This document shows positions 46,098 through 47,323 of a DNA stretch of 47,323 bases, one piece after another. Where the stretch lies: contig QAXH01005491.1 in the NCBI GenBank assembly GCA_004335635.1, positions 1 through 47,323 of the forward strand, given 5' to 3'. The first letter of the stretch is position 1, and each line of letters opens with the position of its first letter. The translations under genes were made by a program, and so were the position numbers. This DNA comes from Chloromonas sp. AAM2 (Eukaryota; Chlorophyta; Chlorophyceae; Chlamydomonadales; Chlamydomonadaceae). The notes beneath the pieces were generated by a model. It was not told the DNA's origin and ran no database searches. It saw nothing but the letters and a program-made list of their open reading frames with translations.

Positions 46098-47323
46098 GGG
46101 GGGGATGGTATGCTTGTAAGACACTGAAAGAGCGCTTGTACACACTATAGGATGCAGAAAACAACCAGCTCGTTTGAGGATCACATGGTCTAGGGTTACA
46201 TGCTTCATGAGAGTGTGACACACCACGTGTGTGATACTCCAGCTTTGTCTGAACAGGCTGGCATGTTTGTTGGTCACGCAGATTTTGCTGCCCATGAGCT
46301 GTGCATGTGGTGTAACTGACAAACGCAGTCTTTCCAATTTGGTGTATCCGAGCTCTGCCGCGTTTCCATTTCATTCTGAGCTTTGCCTATCCCTGCAGAT
46401 GCACAAGGACGTCTCTCCGCCCGGCCAGTACAAGGCAGTGCGCATCAAACAGGGCCTCTTCAGCCAGCGCTGCTATGCTCGCCTAGACCAGCCCATAAAG
46501 CGTCCCAAGCTACACGTGCCTCCACCCAAAAAGGCCCCTCCTAAGAAAACCGCCCCCTCATCCAGCCAGCCATACCAGCCATACCAGTACAACCACCAAA
46601 ACCAACACCAAGCCGTTTCTGGAAACAGCAGGCAGTACTCTACCACCCCTTCGCTGTTACCGGCAGGACAAAGTGAAGCTATTTCTGCGCTACAAGCGCA
46701 TCACACACCTGGGTTGCTCGCCAGCTCTGCATCACTGCTGGCGCTGGAGAACGGCCCAGTGGCACCTGCCAGCGGCTCCGTAGAGCAGCAGGAGAAGGAG
46801 CGGCAGCAGCAGCTGCAGCTGCAACAGCTCCAGCAGCTGCTGTCCGGCGGCAACCGCCAGCAGGCACAGCTGCAGCAGCAGCAGCAGGAGCAGCAGCAGC
46901 AGCACCATCGGTTATCTGACGTGGCATCAGCAAGGACAACAAGCGGGTCTCCTGCTCCAACTGGCCCTATAGCAGGGCTCACATCACAGCAACAGCATCA
47001 CCAACAGGTCATGGCAGGCAGTCGGCTATTTTCATCCTCCACTTGGAATCACACAGTCAGCGTGGGTGGCAGTCTCAGTGGGCGAGGTTCGCCTTTGCCG
47101 TCATTCAGTGCAGATGGAGTAATGCAAAACGGAAGCGCCTTGACAGCCAGGCAGTCCACCTTGTCGCCACACCCAAAGCCTTTGCAACAAGGAAGTGGGC
47201 ACACAGGGCCTGTATTGGAGTTAGGGCCGTTGCAGGGTGTTGCGGGGCAGGAGCAGGCCGGAGCGGGAAACGGGGGTGGGTGGCCGGAGGCGGCGCCAGC
47301 GGGGGGGGCGGCGGGGCCGGTGG
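44276..47323 (+). CDS. GNAT-type acetyltransferase, nuclear, 3' end truncated by window
   Basis: Four exons join in phase: 44276-44602, 44999-45246, 45847-46036 and 46399 to the window edge, giving at least 563 residues and still open. The N-terminal 109 residues (LKKLPLHVLFELPGRPHVVY; GGKPRISTIHEYLDW) match no family I recognise. Residues about 115-245 look like a GNAT fold: the acetyl-CoA-binding turn KRGRGYCR at 185-192, then the helix CLLESIEDIARALGLPKLML and a STNDPLVKSTWHHLGF stretch, the normal order in GNAT enzymes and in plant PHD-GNAT proteins such as IDM1. No PHD finger is visible. Residues 287-292 (PIKRPK) and the following PPKKAPPKK suggest nuclear import. The tail is Gln-rich with polyglutamine near 46800-46910. 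Histone acetylation is a guess. Confidence 0.75.
46041..46094 (+). repeat. TG microsatellite next to a splice donor
   Basis: A TG run begins 5 nt after the donor GTGGGT of the GNAT-gene exon ending at 46036, followed by a G run. Confidence 0.95.
46798..46912 (+). repeat. CAG-rich polyglutamine coding tract
   Basis: Imperfect CAG/CTG codon runs in the last GNAT-gene exon encode Gln-rich segments interrupted by Leu, Glu and a GGNR break. The opposite strand reads as open poly-Ala/Cys frames, which are shadows. Confidence 0.85.

Noticed and set aside
46679..46982. Poly-Ala and poly-Cys minus-strand frames
   Set aside because: They are the antisense of the polyglutamine tract in the GNAT-gene exon.

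Overview
This window is nuclear DNA from a eukaryote, most likely a chlorophyte green alga. Genes are split by many GT-AG introns of roughly 50-1,300 nt. Donors are often GTGCGT or GTGAGT and acceptors are mostly TGCAG. Several genes have a TGTAA hexamer-like signal downstream of the stop, which is the usual green-algal polyadenylation signal. Proteins carry long Ala/Ser/Gln-rich linkers. No bacterial-style operons, rRNA genes or CRISPR arrays were seen. The genus cannot be named from the sequence.

Layout, left to right. (1) 1-851: repeat-bearing upstream DNA. (2) 852-6141 (+): a nine-exon gene for a Ser-rich protein with an organelle-like N terminus and a possible C-terminal helix-turn-helix; I do not recognise it. 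(3) 7739-16438 (-): an eleven-exon gene for a NUMOD3-motif protein with a His-rich NGH-repeat tail, convergent with gene 2. (4) 16763-18670 (+): COX10, haem O synthase, sharing a promoter interval of at most 324 bp with gene 3. (5) 20276-23978 (-): a TPR protein. (6) 24242-29060 (-): translation elongation factor 2, complete, 12 exons, 845 residues. (7) 29061-32246: a gene-poor block with decayed dispersed repeats. (8) 32247-37566 (-): PUS10 tRNA pseudouridine synthase, 10 exons. (9) 37938-40079 (+): an FHA-RING ubiquitin ligase, divergent from PUS10 across 371 bp. (10) 40080-43083: no recognised gene. (11) 43084-43557 (-): ORMDL sphingolipid regulator, intronless. (12) 44276 to the window edge (+): a GNAT-type acetyltransferase, cut off at the right end.

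The genes are mostly single-copy housekeeping functions: translation (EF2), tRNA modification (PUS10), mitochondrial haem A synthesis (COX10), sphingolipid control (ORMDL), and nuclear signalling or chromatin (FHA-RING, GNAT). They do not form one pathway. The least explained parts are the NUMOD3 protein with its NGH tail, the orphan gene at 852-6141, the TPR gene with its tandemly duplicated exon sequence, and a roughly 20-bp motif that recurs only between genes. Exon boundaries were deduced by hand from splice signals and reading phase. They agree phase by phase in every gene except one stretch of the TPR gene (21.74-21.95 kb).
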